64,000 nucleotides of DNA from Nymphaea colorata (GCF_008831285.2 NC_045142.1:23251300-23315299), one strand, 5' to 3'. Numbered from the stretch's first letter, positions 10,265-22,162 are shown. Made by a program: numbers and translations. Notes: generated by a model from the letters alone, not told the origin.

Positions 10265-11103
10265 TGTCTTCTAATGGACTTCTAAACAAACTAATAGCAA
10301 CAACAACATAAATAATATTAATAAGAGTGGTTTGAAACTTTTAATGAATGTCATTCAAGTTTAGCTACACAATTCATGGTTTTCCCTTCAAACTATTGGT
10401 AAACAATATTAACTTCTAAATGATCTCAAGTGGTAAAATCTTGGATGCATCACTCTTGCGATAGTAAAGAAAAAGAGTGAAAAAAAAACTCATGATCGCT
10501 CTTATTCTTTTGTTTCCTCTTCTTGTTTTTTTTTTTATTGTTATTTCTCAAATCTACTATGTTCCAAATGTTGTAGATAGCTAAAATTAAAATTTGCACA
10601 AAAATGGAGTCACCAAATAAGCATTAACCATGATTTTATAGAGCAACAAATAGTTAATCGTGCTAAGACAATGGCTTATAGTAATTTTAGTAGAAAATTT
10701 TTAATTTTTAGCTATTCAGCAACATTCAGCATTCAATAAATTCAAATTCTTGAGTCTTAAATTAATATTGAATAATCATATCATAAAAGCCCTGATTTGG
10801 ATATTTGACCATATCATAAAGCATATAATGGTGCACCTGTCAGCACCTTTGACAACATAGGCTGCTACTTGTAGGTTTCCAAGCAACAATCTAGAGACTG
10901 GACAAATAACATGAGGACTAGTTTATTATTAGAGTTTGTCCATTTTTATCTATATGGATCCTCATTTCTTGGCTAACGCAATGCCAATCAGTATCATGCT
11001 AGGTGTGGGCCACTGCCCATGCAAGCGAACACCAGTTCCGGAATAACTTTAGTATGAGGAAGTTGGATTTGGGTCTAGCCAAATGTAATTTCCACACCAA
11101 AGG
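10265..11103 (+). repeat. Dispersed repeat block C, copy 1
   Basis: Shares AATAGCAACAACAACATAAA, the GGTTTGAAACTTT stretch, AGCATTCAATAAATTCAAA and ACATGAGGACT with 13,917-14,490 and, in part, with 54,303-54,540 and 48,960-49,050. Its right end holds the left part of a small hAT element (flank ATGCCAAT then CAGTATCATGCTAGG, complete at 14,495-14,685), cut by the foldback element that follows. Confidence 0.7.
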
Positions 11104-11468
11104 TGGGAGAGAGAATGAACAGGTGGTAGAAGGAGAGGGACACGCCTCCTTTATTCACGATTCTCGTGTCGCGTGGGCCGGGGGGGGGGGTATGGGAAGA
11201 TAGAGTGCATTTGTTTGGAGAGACCGTAGACTGCTCACTCTTTCCCACTCTTGTTATTTGTCAATGGGTGCTCTTTTTATTCGTAAACAGGTGCACTGCT
11301 TTCACCCGTTCATGAATAAAAAGAGTGGGAAAGCGAGAGTAGTCTAAAAGTCTCTCCAAACAAGCACACTCTCTCTTTTTTCCTTCCTCCCTCCACGCGA
11401 TGCGAGAGTCGTGAATAAAGGAGGCGCGTCCCTCTCCTCCTGCCTCTTCCTTTTCTCTCCCACCTTTG
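11104..11468. repeat. Foldback element, arms about 165 bp
   Basis: The ends AAAGGTGGGAGAG and CTCTCCCACCTTT mirror each other. The arms continue inward through GGACACGCCTCCTTTATTC / GAATAAAGGAGGCGCGTCC and TTTGTTTGGAGAGAC / GTCTCTCCAAACAAG to a short loop near 11,280-11,315. A G-run at about 11,180-11,190 interrupts one arm. Most of the 365 bp can form a single hairpin, as in foldback elements or young MITEs. Confidence 0.8.
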
Positions 11469-12349
11469 CTACCTTCCTTCCCTTTGCCCCTCCCCTCGGC
11501 ATAGCTTGCTCTAACACTTTGTTTGGATGGAAGGAAAGGGAAGGAAAGGGAGGGATGGAAAGGAAAGGAAAGAGGTGATTATAAAGCTTGTTTGGGCCGA
11601 AAGGAAGAAATTGCTAAAATCATGTTTGTTTGGACTACGTAAACAAAAGGAAAATTATATAATTTATAATACTTTACAATAATAACTTTAACATTCAAAA
11701 TTATCATTCAAATAAAAAATATTTTTAATTTGATTTCTTGATTCAATAATAAAAGAACCACACTTACACTCGACATTTCATTCTATAGTAATAAATATGA
11801 TAAAAATTTATATCAATCAAACAAAACGCCATGCACCAATTGGATGGCATAAAAATGACAAAACTTGATATTGGTAAAGAGGCCGTTGTGAAATACCATC
11901 CAAGTCTCAAGCAGTGGCGTGAAGGGAGAGAGAGTCAGACCCAATGCTTGTTGGAACCTTGACCAGCAGTGGAGAGGGAGAGAAAGAGCCAGACAAGGTC
12001 GGTTGATGTCTCTTCTATGGGTAGGTGGAAAGGGTACCCACACAGGTCGTGAAAAACTTTTTATTTTTTATTGATATTTTTGAGAAATTCTTTTACTTAC
12101 ATATTAGTGACCCTTAAAAATTTAAAGTTTTATGCCCAGTACCCCTTAACCAGAATTTAGCACCCCAGTGTAGATAGTGTCAGGCTTACCTGTGGTGCTG
12201 GGCGTACCTGTGGTGCTGGGCTTACCACCCGAATGTAGGGAACCTTCGGAAGAGTAAGCAATATGAGGAAACCTTGCAGAAATAGGAAGGGTCAGCAGAA
12301 TCATTCACTAGGAGCCTACATTTCGCAATAAACCTTCAACTCAATTTCT
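11469..12349. other. No gene; purine-rich and AT-rich sequence
   Basis: Contains GGAAGG-type purine repeats at about 11,525-11,575 with TTGTTTGG motifs on both sides, typical of decayed MITEs. At 12,181-12,232 the phrase ACCTGTGGTGCTGGGC is repeated in tandem. No open frame carries a recognisable protein. Confidence 0.5.
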
Positions 12350-12463
12350 GGGTGGCCACATGCCCTTCTGCCGACAACTCACAAGCTCACATGAACATAT
12401 ACGCACAAATATAAAGACAAAAGATATATATAGTGAAAGAGACGGAGAGAGAATGTGTGTGTG

Positions 12464-12501
<38 letters not shown>

Positions 12502-12559
12502 TGTTTATTGGCATGTTCATGTAAGTTTGTGAGTTGTAGACATCAGGGCATGTGGCCAC
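12350..12559. repeat. Hairpin element with (GA)n loop
   Basis: Arms of about 50 bp: GGTGGCCACATGCCC at the left mirrors GGGCATGTGGCCACC at the right, with ACTCACAAGCTCACATGAAC mirrored by GTTCATGTAAGTTTGTGAGT. A GT and (GA)n tract fills the loop. The right arm alone occurs at the start of the other P copies (40,673-40,725; partly 57,905-57,920). This marks the left edge of P copy 2. Confidence 0.75.
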
Positions 12560-12663
12560 CCCTCAAAATGGTTGGAGGTTTGCCAAATCTAGGCGATAAA
12601 AGTCCAAGTTTGCTTCACGGAAATAATGTTTGAGACTTGTGTAGTCAGGCCCAAACCAACGTC

Positions 12664-12772
12664 TCTCATGAAATGGATTTTGGTAGGTTTTTTTGAACCA
12701 AAATTGGAAATGTTTTGTATATGTTCTATTCCAATTTTGGTTCAAAAAAACCTACCAAAATCCATTTCATGA
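12664..12772. repeat. Short near-perfect hairpin (arms about 43 bp)
   Basis: CATGAAATGGATTTTGGTAG runs into the spacer through TTGAACCAAAATTGGAA. After about 20 bp the exact complement TTCCAATTTTGGTTCAA leads to CTACCAAAATCCATTTCATG. In the copies at 40,953 and 58,125 the same two arms lie about 500 bp apart, so here the interior has been lost and the ends joined. Confidence 0.85.
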
Positions 12773-12795
12773 GGTGTAGTATGAAACCTAACTAA

Positions 12796-12798
<3 letters not shown>

Positions 12799-12867
<69 letters not shown>

Positions 12868-12971
12868 TTGTATATGTTCCAATTTTGGTTCAAAAAAACT
12901 ACCAAAATCCATTTCATGAGGTGTAGTATGAGACCTAACTAATTCATTATATATATATATATATATATAAT
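12799..12971. repeat. TA microsatellites flanking a repeated element end
   Basis: Two TA tracts (about 12,799-12,864 and 12,950-12,970) flank a second copy of the element end with GGTTCAAAAAAACTACC. This matches the doubled end seen at 4161-4484 in P copy 1. Confidence 0.9.
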
Positions 12972-12984
12972 GAAGAAGAAGGAG

Positions 12985-13812
12985 AAGAGTCCCGAGCGTG
13001 TTGGCGTAACTGTACGGGTTGGGGTTGGTAGGCAGCTAATTCTTGTTTCGAATCAGCCGGGTGTTAATTCTCTGCACTGCAAACAAGAGGTCACTGACAT
13101 GTAAATTAAAACACAACAGAGATGGCACTCTGAGGTACCAAAGCAGACCCTATTGCTTACGGTGGGAGCTTGGGCTCTTTTGGGAATGGCAGGATGAAAT
13201 ATCTTTCATGCTCACGGAGAAGCAAAGTTACATCGTTCAGTGTTTAATCACTATCACTTATGTCCATGAAACGCTGCAACTATCGATCATAGTGTTGATA
13301 GTGTGCAGCATTTCATTATATAGTAGTCGTACATCCAAAGTTGCTCCTTTCGTTAAGCAGTTGTTCCATTTCTTTTTTATTATCACTGAATGCCAAATAT
13401 TTTTCATTTGCTCAAGCTTGATCTTCTACCATAAAAAACTTCTTTGGAGATTTTCTCCTTCATTTCAACGTGGCCTTTTTTTATGGTCATTCCATATTTG
13501 ATGCCATACTTTATAGAGTAAGGTCAAATTATACAGCCGTCCTATTATTATAGCATTTCATTGAGATTCTTCCCCTTCTTACTTTTTTAAAATTCAAGAA
13601 AGCAATTATTTCTATTGTTGATCAAAGTCACACTTTGCATAAAATTGTAAAAACAAAGGTTAGTAATATCGGAAAGAAATATTGAAAAAGATTGTAGCTA
13701 ATTTTTTTTTTCTATGTTAGCAAAAGTGCCTAACCTTTTACTTGATAAATTTAATAAAAAATGTTCAGAAATCTGTCAAAAAATATTTTTTTAAGTTATA
13801 TATATGTTTATA
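12985..13812 (+). repeat. SINE-like dispersed repeat, copy 2
   Basis: The best preserved polymerase III-like boxes are here: TTGGCGTAACTG at 13,001 and GTTTCGAATC at 13,045. The body is collinear with 4556, 41,510 and 58,715, ending in the TGATAAATTTAATAAAA region near 13,743. A short TA tract then leads into the first ~90 bp of element B (to about 13,912), where block C takes over. Confidence 0.5.
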
Positions 13813-15115
13813 TATATATATATATAAGGGATTTCTTCGTTGTAATGTGTTGAATGTTACTTGATACCAAAAATTGATAATTAACAACATTCTATAATGT
13901 GTCCTCCAATTTAACGATGTCCTCTAATGGACTTTGTAATCAAGCTAATAGCAACAACAACATAAATAATATTAATAAGAGTGGTTTGAAACTTTCAATG
14001 AATATCAATCAAGTTTAGCAATACAATCCATGGTTTTCCCTTCAAATTATTGGCAAACACTATGAACTTCTAAATGATCTCAAGTGGTAAAAGCCTGGAT
14101 GCATCCCTCTTGCAATAATAGAGAAAAAAAGTGAAAAAAAAAGGCTCATGATGTCTCTTAATTCTTTTGTTTCCTCTTCTTGTTTTTTTTTTATGTTGTT
14201 ATTTCTCAAATCTACAGTATACAAAATGTTGCAGATAACTAAATAAAAATTTACACTAAAATGGAGTCACCTAATAAGCATTAACAATGATTTTATAAAA
14301 AAACCAACAGTTAGTCGTGATACAACAATGGTTTATAATAATTTTAGTGGCAAATTTTTAATTTTTAGCTATTCAGCAAAATTCACCATTCCAAGCAACT
14401 TTCTAGAGATTGATCAAAGAACATGAGGACTGGTTTATTAGTACTGTTGGTCCATTGCTATGGACCCTCATTTCTTGTCTAGCCCATTTCCAATCAGTAG
14501 CGGAGCTAGGTGTGGGCCATTGCCCATGCATGCCAACACCAGTCCCAGAAAAACTTTATTACGAAGGAGTTGGATTTGGGTCTAGCCAAATGTAGTGTCC
14601 ACATGAAACTCACGTCCATGCCCCATAGACACCAAACCTGTCTAAGGCTAATGCCCCTTTAATAAAATTTTCTGCTCTGCCATTGATGCTAATTTAGACA
14701 AGGTGAAAAAGCAAGAAAGAGTGGAAAGAATGGGAAACCTGGCCAATATCTGGTCAGACTAACATGCTTTTTAGCCACTAACACTTCTATTAGTGAGAAA
14801 CTAGTTTACCAAAATGCAACTAGTGATAAGATTGGGTTACTCACATGGTTTACAACCAAAATTTATTCTCACCAACATTGTTTATTGTGCTCATGGTGAA
14901 CCAACCCTCAATAAAGCCTTGGTAATTGGATCACGATTAATCTTATAGCAACCATCCATTGCACAATTGTGAAAGATCACTTACTCCAAAAGAAAAAAAG
15001 AAAGGCTGTCCATCTAAATTTAGTTGTTGGATGGTTGAGAGCAAAATAAAAAAGAAAAAGTGTGAAATATTGTTAAATTATTAAAATACCCATGGCCTTT
15101 TTATCCTTATATTTG
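13813..15115 (+). repeat. Element B start plus block C/D, copy 2
   Basis: Begins with the first part of element B (TTGAATGTTACTTGATA) and switches near 13,912 to block C (TCTAATGGAC, AATAGCAACAACAACATAAA). After the small hAT element at 14,495 it continues as block D (GAGAAACTAGTTTACCAAAA, TAATTGGATCACGATTAAT, GTTGGATGGTTGAGAGC). Block D recurs at 54,617-54,930 and 51,938-52,130. Confidence 0.7.
14495..14685. mobile_element. Small hAT-type element (191 bp)
   Basis: Starts CAGTAGCGGAGCTAG and ends TCTGCTCTGCCATTG, imperfect inverted repeats of the CAG-GGCGGAGCC type known from plant hAT elements. The left flank is TTTCCAAT and the right flank ATGCTAAT. In the paralogue near 10,990 the left flank is ATGCCAAT, one base from the right flank here, which supports an original 8-bp target duplication. 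It has no coding capacity. Confidence 0.65.
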
Positions 15116-15202
15116 TCTTAACCGTCATCATATCAAATCAGATGATACTGATTAAATGACTGAGTGACTCTGAAAAGGCAGAGTTACCATTCAAATTTAC
15201 TA

Positions 15203-15223
15203 TATATATATATATGTGACCGT

Positions 15224-15280
<57 letters not shown>

Positions 15281-15322
15281 ATACATATATATATATATAC
15301 ACATATATATATATATATATAT
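15203..15322. repeat. (TA)n microsatellite, interrupted
   Basis: Long TA runs broken by GTGACCG, TACATA and GTATGTATG interruptions over about 120 bp. Confidence 0.95.
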
Positions 15323-16598
15323 AACAGATACAAGACTATGCTCTTATACCATAAAAGGGGTAGGTAACAGGTGCAAGTAGAAGTATGAGCAGAACTAAAA
15401 GATTTTCATTACAGGGGCTGAACTATAGTTGAAAATTTTAACATAGACAAAAATGTAATTTTTCAAAATGTATTATATAGGTTAAACTAAAATTTCTAAA
15501 TTTCAAACTAAAAGTTTTAAAATTTTTAAAATCTTGGGGGCCGGTCATCACCTGGTTTAGAAGCAGCTGTGGGCCCTAGAGACAAGGGCAGAGCCACAGG
15601 ACCCTGCACCCCCCCCCCCCCCCCCTTTTTCAATTTTTTTTTTAAATCTGCTTGTAAATTTTAAAAAATTTTACTTGTTCTATGTCAAAATTTGAAAAAT
15701 AATATTTCAGCTCATCTCTACATTTAAATACTTTAATTCGGCCCGCCTCATAAAAAATATCTGGCTTCACACCTACCTAAGGGCAAAAGGAATTAAAGAG
15801 GCTGGAGCTTCACCCCTCACCGGAGTGGTGCGATAACCATCTGGATAACCCGTTGGATTGATAATGTAGACATAAAAGTCTGTGAAGAGCTTCTAGAAAT
15901 TTTTTCTAGCTGTACCACTTAGGCCAACCCTTTTGATTAGCTGTTTTACTCCGACAAATCTTATTCCCTTGCTAAATATATGTTTCCTAATCAAACGGAA
16001 ATTTATCTTCTGGTCGTCGAAAACAAGACTTAATTGATTAACATTCGTAACACCAGTGCTTATTGTAATTTTGAAAAAACAAGAGATTACTTAATTAACC
16101 TAATTGCAGCAACAGTAGTAATAGATGATTGAAACATTTTTGTTTTATTTTTTTACTTTACCTTTTTCATGCGTAAGCTGCCGGCCGAGCAGCATAAAGC
16201 CTTGAACCCCACGGATAAAAAGAACGACTTTTCTAGGTGGTGGAATAATTTTTGCAAACTCTATAGCAGTGAGAAATTCACCGGTATAGCCTGTGCCACC
16301 CACACTCCACTTTCACAACAGTAGAAACCAAATTTTTACTAGCTTGTATTTTTTTGTCAGTGAAAGCTTCAGTAACATTTTTGTACTAGCACATCCTTAC
16401 GTTATACTGACACTTGGCATAGTTTTATTGACCCTCATCACACATCAGTAAAGGCTCCCATCCTTGGTATGCGCTGTCTTGTGAGAACTTTTTCCCAAGT
16501 AAAATTTAAACAAAATAAATAAAAAAGTAAAAAAAAAATGGTTTGGAGTGCATGCATTGTACAAAGCCCCTATCTACATAAATAAAAGTTATATACGA
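15323..16598. other. No gene; decayed small elements
   Basis: Contains GGGCAGAGCCACAGG followed by a 17-base C-run (15,609-15,625), probably a decayed hAT-type terminus. A copy of the 9905 repeat is at 15,905-16,070. A segment at about 16,160-16,320 (GCTGCCGGCCGAGCAGC) is related to 40,240-40,350 and 57,475-57,580, where the palindrome AGCGGTGA...TCACCGCC occurs. No open frame of interest. Confidence 0.45.
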
Positions 16599-16962
16599 AG
16601 CTGAAACTGAATCTGAACCTAAAATCTGATTTCATAATCTAAATCTGATCTGATTTCGAATCTGAGTTTTATATTCATATCTGAATCTAAATTCAAATTT
16701 TGAACCAAAGTTTACCATTTTTTAAATTGTTAGCATTAGAAATATGATATTTGTTTAAAAATAAATCTGATTTGAATCCATATCCAAATTTGATCAGATA
16801 TTTATGTAAGTATATCTGAATCCAAGTTCGATCAGATGTCATTTTGTTAAATCTCAATCCGATCTGCTTTCTTAATCAGATATTATTTTTTTCTCCATAT
16901 CTGATTTTTTTGAATCAGTTCAATCAGGTTCCTGATCCAAATCTGACATATTGACATCTCTA
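16599..16962. repeat. Truncated GATGTCAA-type inverted-repeat element
   Basis: Filled with alternating AATCTGA/TCAGATT words and ending TTGACATCTCTA, the same end as the better preserved element at 20,549-20,946. The left terminus is not clear. Confidence 0.55.
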
Positions 16963-16964
16963 CC

Positions 16965-19950
16965 AATACATATAACAATGCTAAGGACGGAACTGTAGAC
17001 CATGCTATTTTTGCATAATATGATCATGATCTTATAATACAATCAGAAAGTGATAAAGTGTTACTATTACAATGCAAACAGCCTCTTAGTGACAACAATA
17101 GAAGAAAATGGATGCGTATGTTTAGATGAATGAGGTGGAAGAAGGGAGATAAACTGATAATTATATTGCCCAACAAAATATATATATAAACCACCTCCCT
17201 TCCTATGACTCAATCATCCAAACTTACGCTTCCGTTCTTCTTCTAGAGATGACAGTAAGTGGTCAGTTTAGTTTTTTTATGATTTTTATTTTTCTCTCTT
17301 TATCTCTCTATCTTTCTGTTTTTCTCATCTCTTTGGATTAAGAGTACGGATTCTAAGAATCTTTAATGGTTTTATGGTCTTATTGGAAGCAAGGTTGTTC
17401 TTTTTTTTTTCCTCTTTTCCTTTCTTCTGAGAGTGTACTTTGCAAGTTCCTGGGAAGTCCAATAATGTGGCAATCAGGAGGAGCAAAAGAAAGAAAGCAA
17501 AAAAGGAAGAATATCCTTCTTTAAACAAAACCCTAAAACCGTTAAAGATGCTTAGAATCCATACTTTTAATTCAAAGAGAGCAATAGCTATCCCAGAGAG
17601 AGAGAGAGAGTGAGAGAGAGCCTATCAAATGAGAATACATAACAAAATTTAGGAAGAAGAAGTCTCCTATATACAAGAACAAGCGGCAAAAGCAAAACAG
17701 AAGAATAAAATATAAGACAACTGCACAAAAAGCAGAATAAAAGAACGGGGGTGGAAGAGTGAGTAGACGGAGGGATAGAGTCACACAACAACAAGCAAAA
17801 TGAAAGTAGGACTTAAAAATAATAGAGAGAGAGAGTACAAAATTCAAAAATTGGGAAAATGAAAGTAAGACTTACAAGAGTATTCATGTTCTTCATAGTA
17901 AGAGAAGAGTTAATAGACAGAGCGGTAGATTTACACAACAACAAGCAAAATGAAAGTAGGACTTACAACTAATATAAAGCGAGAGAGAGAGAGAGAGAGT
18001 ACAATGTTCGAAAAGTGGAAATGAAAGTAAGATTTACAAGAGTATTCATGTTCTTGAAAGTAAGACTTACAAGAACAAAATTCTATTTGTCAAATGAAGT
18101 ACATCAACTGGTTTTATTATTTAATTATAGAACTTGGGTGAGATTACTACAATGATATTACAATTCATTTATTTTTGTTATTCACCTTATTATTTTCAAT
18201 AAGAAACATTTCATTTTCATCACTATTTCATGAAATGTTGGAAAAAAATGGAAACCCCAAAACAAGGAGAGATGGAACCATAGAATAGAGAGCACCAAGA
18301 ACACCAAATGTTAAATCACGGAGATGAAAAATGCTTCCTTTTCCCCAACTACAACTCCTCCAGTTCTTTTCTTTGTAGAAACAAAGAGAAGAAAAACATG
18401 ATTACCAAGACGATAATGAAGATAATGACGGTGACGATGGTCATTGGATCTCCGATTTGATGGTTTAATGCTAAGCTGCCAACTTCAAGTCCCAACCACC
18501 AACTTCACCCTCATGATCATCAATATCATCATGGTAATCGTGTTTTCCTTCTTTTTGTAAAAGCAAAGGAGAGAAGAGAAGGAGGAGCAGCCAAAGTAAA
18601 TGGAGCAATTTTCTATCTGGTTCAGCATTTGTCCCTATTGGTGTGGTCTCCCTTTAGTTTTTTCTCTCTCATGTTCTTGATCTAGCCTGCAAAATGTAGA
18701 ATAAATTAAAAAGAGAAATTACTAACAACATTTTACAAGAAAGGCAACCCATAACAAAGCCAATAAATAAGCACCAAATAAGGAAACCCCAAAATGAGAA
18801 GGACAGAGAGAACCATATGATAGAGAGACTCTACCAAGAATGCCAAAGGTAAACCAGAGAGATGAAAAATGATTCATTTTCCTCATCTGCTCCTTCAATT
18901 ATTTCTTTTCTTGCAACAAAAAAGAAAGAAAAGCGTAATAACCTCGATGATAATGATGATGATGACGGTGATGATGACCATTGGGTCTCAGAGTTGACGG
19001 TCCAATGCTAAACTGTCAACTCCATTAAACTGTCAACACAAGTCCCAACCACCAACTTTACCGCCATGATAATCATTATCATCTTGTTAACCATGTTTTC
19101 TATCTAGTTGTATGAACGAGAGAGATAAGAGAACGAGGGTCAGGTGCAGAAAATGAAGCATCTGTCTCTCTAGTTTAGCATTCTATTTTCTTGGTGTGGT
19201 CTATCTATGGTTTGTTTCTCTCCTTTCTTCTCATTCTCGCCTCCAATAATGCAAAATAAATTAAAAAGAGAAATTATAGACAAAATTAAAAAAGAAAAAC
19301 CAATAAGCAAAGAAAGAAATAAATAAACGCCAAAGAATCAAATGTCAACAACACGTCTTTCTTTAAAGAGAAAAAAAAAACCATAATTGCTAGTGAAAAG
19401 CATTTTGATCATGAAATGTAGGAAAAAAAAAAGAGAGGAAACCCCAAAACGAGAAAGAGAGAGAGGACCAAACTATAAAGAGACCACACCAGTAACACTA
19501 AATAATAAACCAGAGAGATGAAAAATGTTTCCATTTTGCCGTGTTGTCCTCCTACAATTCTTTTCTTTGTACAAACAAATGGAAGAAAAGCGTGATGGCT
19601 AGGTTGATAATGATTATGACGTTTGGATCTTAAAGTTGACAATCAAATGCAAAATTGCCAGCTTCGTTAGACTGTGAACTCTAAGTCCCAACCACCAACT
19701 TCACCATCATGATCATCATTATCATCATGGCAATCCTGATTTCCCTCCCTTTGTAGAAACAAAGGAGAGAAGAGTAGGAGGAGCTGGGAAAGAAAATGAA
19801 GCCTTTTTCTCTCTTGTTTAGCATTTCGCGTTCTTGGTCTGGTCTCTCAATGGTCTGCTTCTCTCTCTTCTTCTCGTACTCACTTCCAACAATGAAGAAT
19901 AAGGCTGAAGAAGAAGATGAAGAAGTTGATTGGTGCAGTTTGGGGAAAAA
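16965..19950. repeat. Block Q, copy 1 (tandem units of 530-650 bp)
   Basis: Paralogous to 29,895-38,190. After a leader (to about 18,240) come three diverged units starting near 18,250, 18,783 and 19,437 with GGAAACCCCAAAA. Each unit holds CACCAAGAA-type text, CAGAGAGATGAAAAATG, a GATAATGATGATGAT tract and, about 100 bp on, its complement ATCATTATCATC, so each can form a hairpin. This copy carries the uninterrupted sites GCAATAGCTATCC (17,580-17,592) and GTCCCTATTGGTGTGG (about 18,632-18,647), which are occupied by insertions in copy 2. No gene recognised. Confidence 0.8.
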
Positions 19951-19989
19951 GAGTGTTCATAAAATAAAATAAACGAGAAGGGAAAGGCA

Positions 19990-20548
19990 ATTTAACGTGA
20001 TTTGGTGTCTAAACACCTGCTTCCACGAAAGGCTGAGCCCTTCGACCTTATGTTTGACAATGTGCATCATTTCATTATATAAAGCAGTCATACATCCAAA
20101 GTTCCCTATATTTTAAGGAGTCGTTCAATTGTGTTATATTATCATTAAATGCAAAATATTTTTCATTTACAACACCATGATCCTTTTGCATTCCAATTTT
20201 ATTTTATCTCCTTGCATAGACATGCACCGTGATCTTTTACCATAAAAATAAAAAATAAAAATAAAATTCTAAATATAATGCCATAATTTATTGCCTTTAA
20301 TCATCCCTCAAACTTGATGACTATTCAAGTCCCAATTTGCTTTATAAGATGTTTGAAACTCTATCGAGTCCTTCATTTGATAAAGAAAGCAATTATCTCT
20401 ATGTTCATTTGCGGACCATCCTCGGCTTATTCTTCTTCAACTAGCAACTCACTTTGATATCAGAAGCAATTTAATGTGGATGTGGTTAGGCCATGTTTAG
20501 TCACCTGCATCCAGATAAGGCCACAACCATCAACCTTCGGGTTGATAG
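19990..20548. repeat. Dispersed repeat E, copy 1
   Basis: Pattern: AATTTAACGTGATTTGGTG, 'catttcattatata', a CCATAAAAAT stretch, a GATGACTATTCAAG stretch, and TTTGATATCAG near the end. Relatives are at 26,715-27,135 and 52,665-53,130. A second CATTTAGTCACC-type start at about 20,490-20,548 is split by the element at 20,549. The body also resembles that of the SINE-like repeat. Confidence 0.55.
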
Positions 20549-20946
20549 TACGGATGTCAACGGATTCAATATACCCCAAATCATATCTGTTTTTTTGGAG
20601 ATCCACATATTCTGATTCGAATGCGGATTCGAATACAAATAAAGAAAAGTCATATCCGAATCTGAATCCAAAATCTGATTTTACACCCATATTTGAGTCT
20701 GAATCCAAATTTTGAACCGGATTTGCCAATTTTCAAAATGTAACAACATAAGATATAGGCTATTTGCCTGAAAATGAATATGATCTGAATTTGTATCAAA
20801 TCTGATCGGATATTTATGTATATCTAAATCCGATTCTGAATCTGATCTGATTTCTTAATTGGATATTAAATATTTTTCCATATCTAATTTTCTCGAATCG
20901 GTTCAATCGAATATCTGATTCAAAATTGGATATATTGACATCCCTA
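20549..20946. mobile_element. 398-bp inverted-repeat element, 8-bp target duplication
   Basis: Starts TACGGATGTCAA and ends TTGACATCCCTA, near-perfect inverted repeats. It is flanked on both sides by GTTGATAG (20,541-20,548 and 20,947-20,954). An 8-bp duplication is the hallmark of hAT-superfamily insertion. The interior is low-complexity TCTGAAT/GATCCGA words on both strands with no coding capacity. The host sequence on either side joins into the known 'gttgatagtgtgcac' line of repeat A/E. Other copies: 25,535-25,869, and fragments at 16,599, 27,150, 53,180 and about 56,430. Confidence 0.8.
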
Positions 20947-21545
20947 GTTGATAGCGTGCACTATTTCATTACATTGTTGTCACTGGGAGGATTCTTTCTT
21001 TCCGTTCTTACACTTTTAAGATCTTAGAAAACAAAACTTCGCTATTCCAGTTGCTTATTTTTTGAGTTGGTCCAGCGGGTCAGTCACTATCATTTCGATG
21101 AGGATGAATAAAACTGAATCACTTCTTATGGATTCGTTGAAATGATTCTGATCAATTCATGATCTATCCAAAGGACTCCTTTGGAAACCTCGTGGATAAA
21201 AATGCAGTCTATTTGATAATATGATGAAGTGGCGTCATTTCTTCTGTCCAAACCAGAGAATCCGTTAGATATGATTAAAAATGAATCTTATTCTATCATC
21301 GACCATGGATTTCTATTTCTATCGTTTAGACTTTTAGATATATAAAAACTAGGGGCCTAAAACACAATGAAATCCAATTTAAAGCATATTTTTATTATAT
21401 CGTGCGAATTTGAGTGGGTCATTCATACCATTACACAAGAAAAAAAGAATTGCACTAACGTAAGTGTGGAGGAAGTGAACACCAAGGTACTTTTTTCACA
21501 ACGTCAACTTATGAGGGGTGTTTTCGGCAACCTTGTGTAGGTACT
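20947..21545. repeat. Dispersed block S, copy 1
   Basis: Collinear with 49,062-49,680 (TTCATTACATTGTTGTCACT, TTAGAAAACAAAACTT, AATCACTTCTTATGGATTC, GTGTGGAGGAAGTGAACACC). Copy 2 differs by small indels and substitutions. No protein is recognised in either. Confidence 0.75.
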
Positions 21546-21610
21546 TGTTGTAACCCCGGGTTGATACATGGGGAATTTCCATATCGCTCGTTGTCATCTG
21601 CCTTTGCCAA

Positions 21611-21990
21611 GTAGGGCTGCACATGAGTCGAGTCGAGCTCGAGCTTAGCCAGCTCGAGCTCGACTCAGCTCAAAAAAACTTGTGCTTGAGCTCAGCTTGA
21701 ACTCGAGTCGACCTCCTTATGGCAAGCTCCAGCTCGATTCGACTACACAAAATCGAGCTCAAACTCGACTCATTTAACTTATTTAACTCGTTTAGATGTT
21801 AACTCATTTAGTGTTAACTCATTCAAGCATTAACTCATTTAACTTGTGTAAGGGTTAACTCATGTAACTTTTGAAAATTTGTTTTCACCCTAAAAGTTAA
21901 AACTTGTGATTCGGTGAACCGTTTTTGGCAATATTATATAGAGTACTAGTTTGCGAGTCGAGTACAATATAAATTAGTCGAGTTCCTGAA
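21611..21990. repeat. GAGCTCGAGC-rich dispersed repeat, copy 2
   Basis: Starts GGGCTGCACATGAGTCGAG. It has dense CGAGCTCGAG words, then repeated TTAACTCATTTAA-type phrases and a tail with GGTGAACCGTTTTTGGC, whose complement occurs in the tandem at 9662-9799. Confidence 0.65.
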
Positions 21991-22003
21991 ATGAACTTTA
22001 TAT

Positions 22004-22135
22004 GCCCACAACTTCTCAATTGGTGTTTTTATGAAGTCCACCAAATTCTCAAAATCTTCAATCACCCTCTCTCTTGATTGAACATTTTGAGAATTTGATG
22101 GACTTCATAAAAACACCAACTGAGAATTTGTGGGC
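22004..22135. repeat. Hairpin, arms about 56 bp
   Basis: CCCACAACTTCTCAATTGG and GTGTTTTTATGAAGTCCACC, continuing as AAATTCTCAAAATCTTCAATC, are mirrored after a loop of about 11 bp (ACCCTCTCTCT) by TGATTGAACATTTTGAGAA, TGGACTTCATAAAAACAC and CAACTGAGAATTTGTGGG. It is near-perfect and of plant-precursor size. Confidence 0.85.
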
Positions 22136-22162
22136 TTATAAAGTGATTGCGTTATGTGCTGG

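Noticed and set aside
13043-13501. 152-codon plus-strand frame
   Set aside because: It lies within the SINE-like repeat and is disrupted in the other three copies of that repeat.
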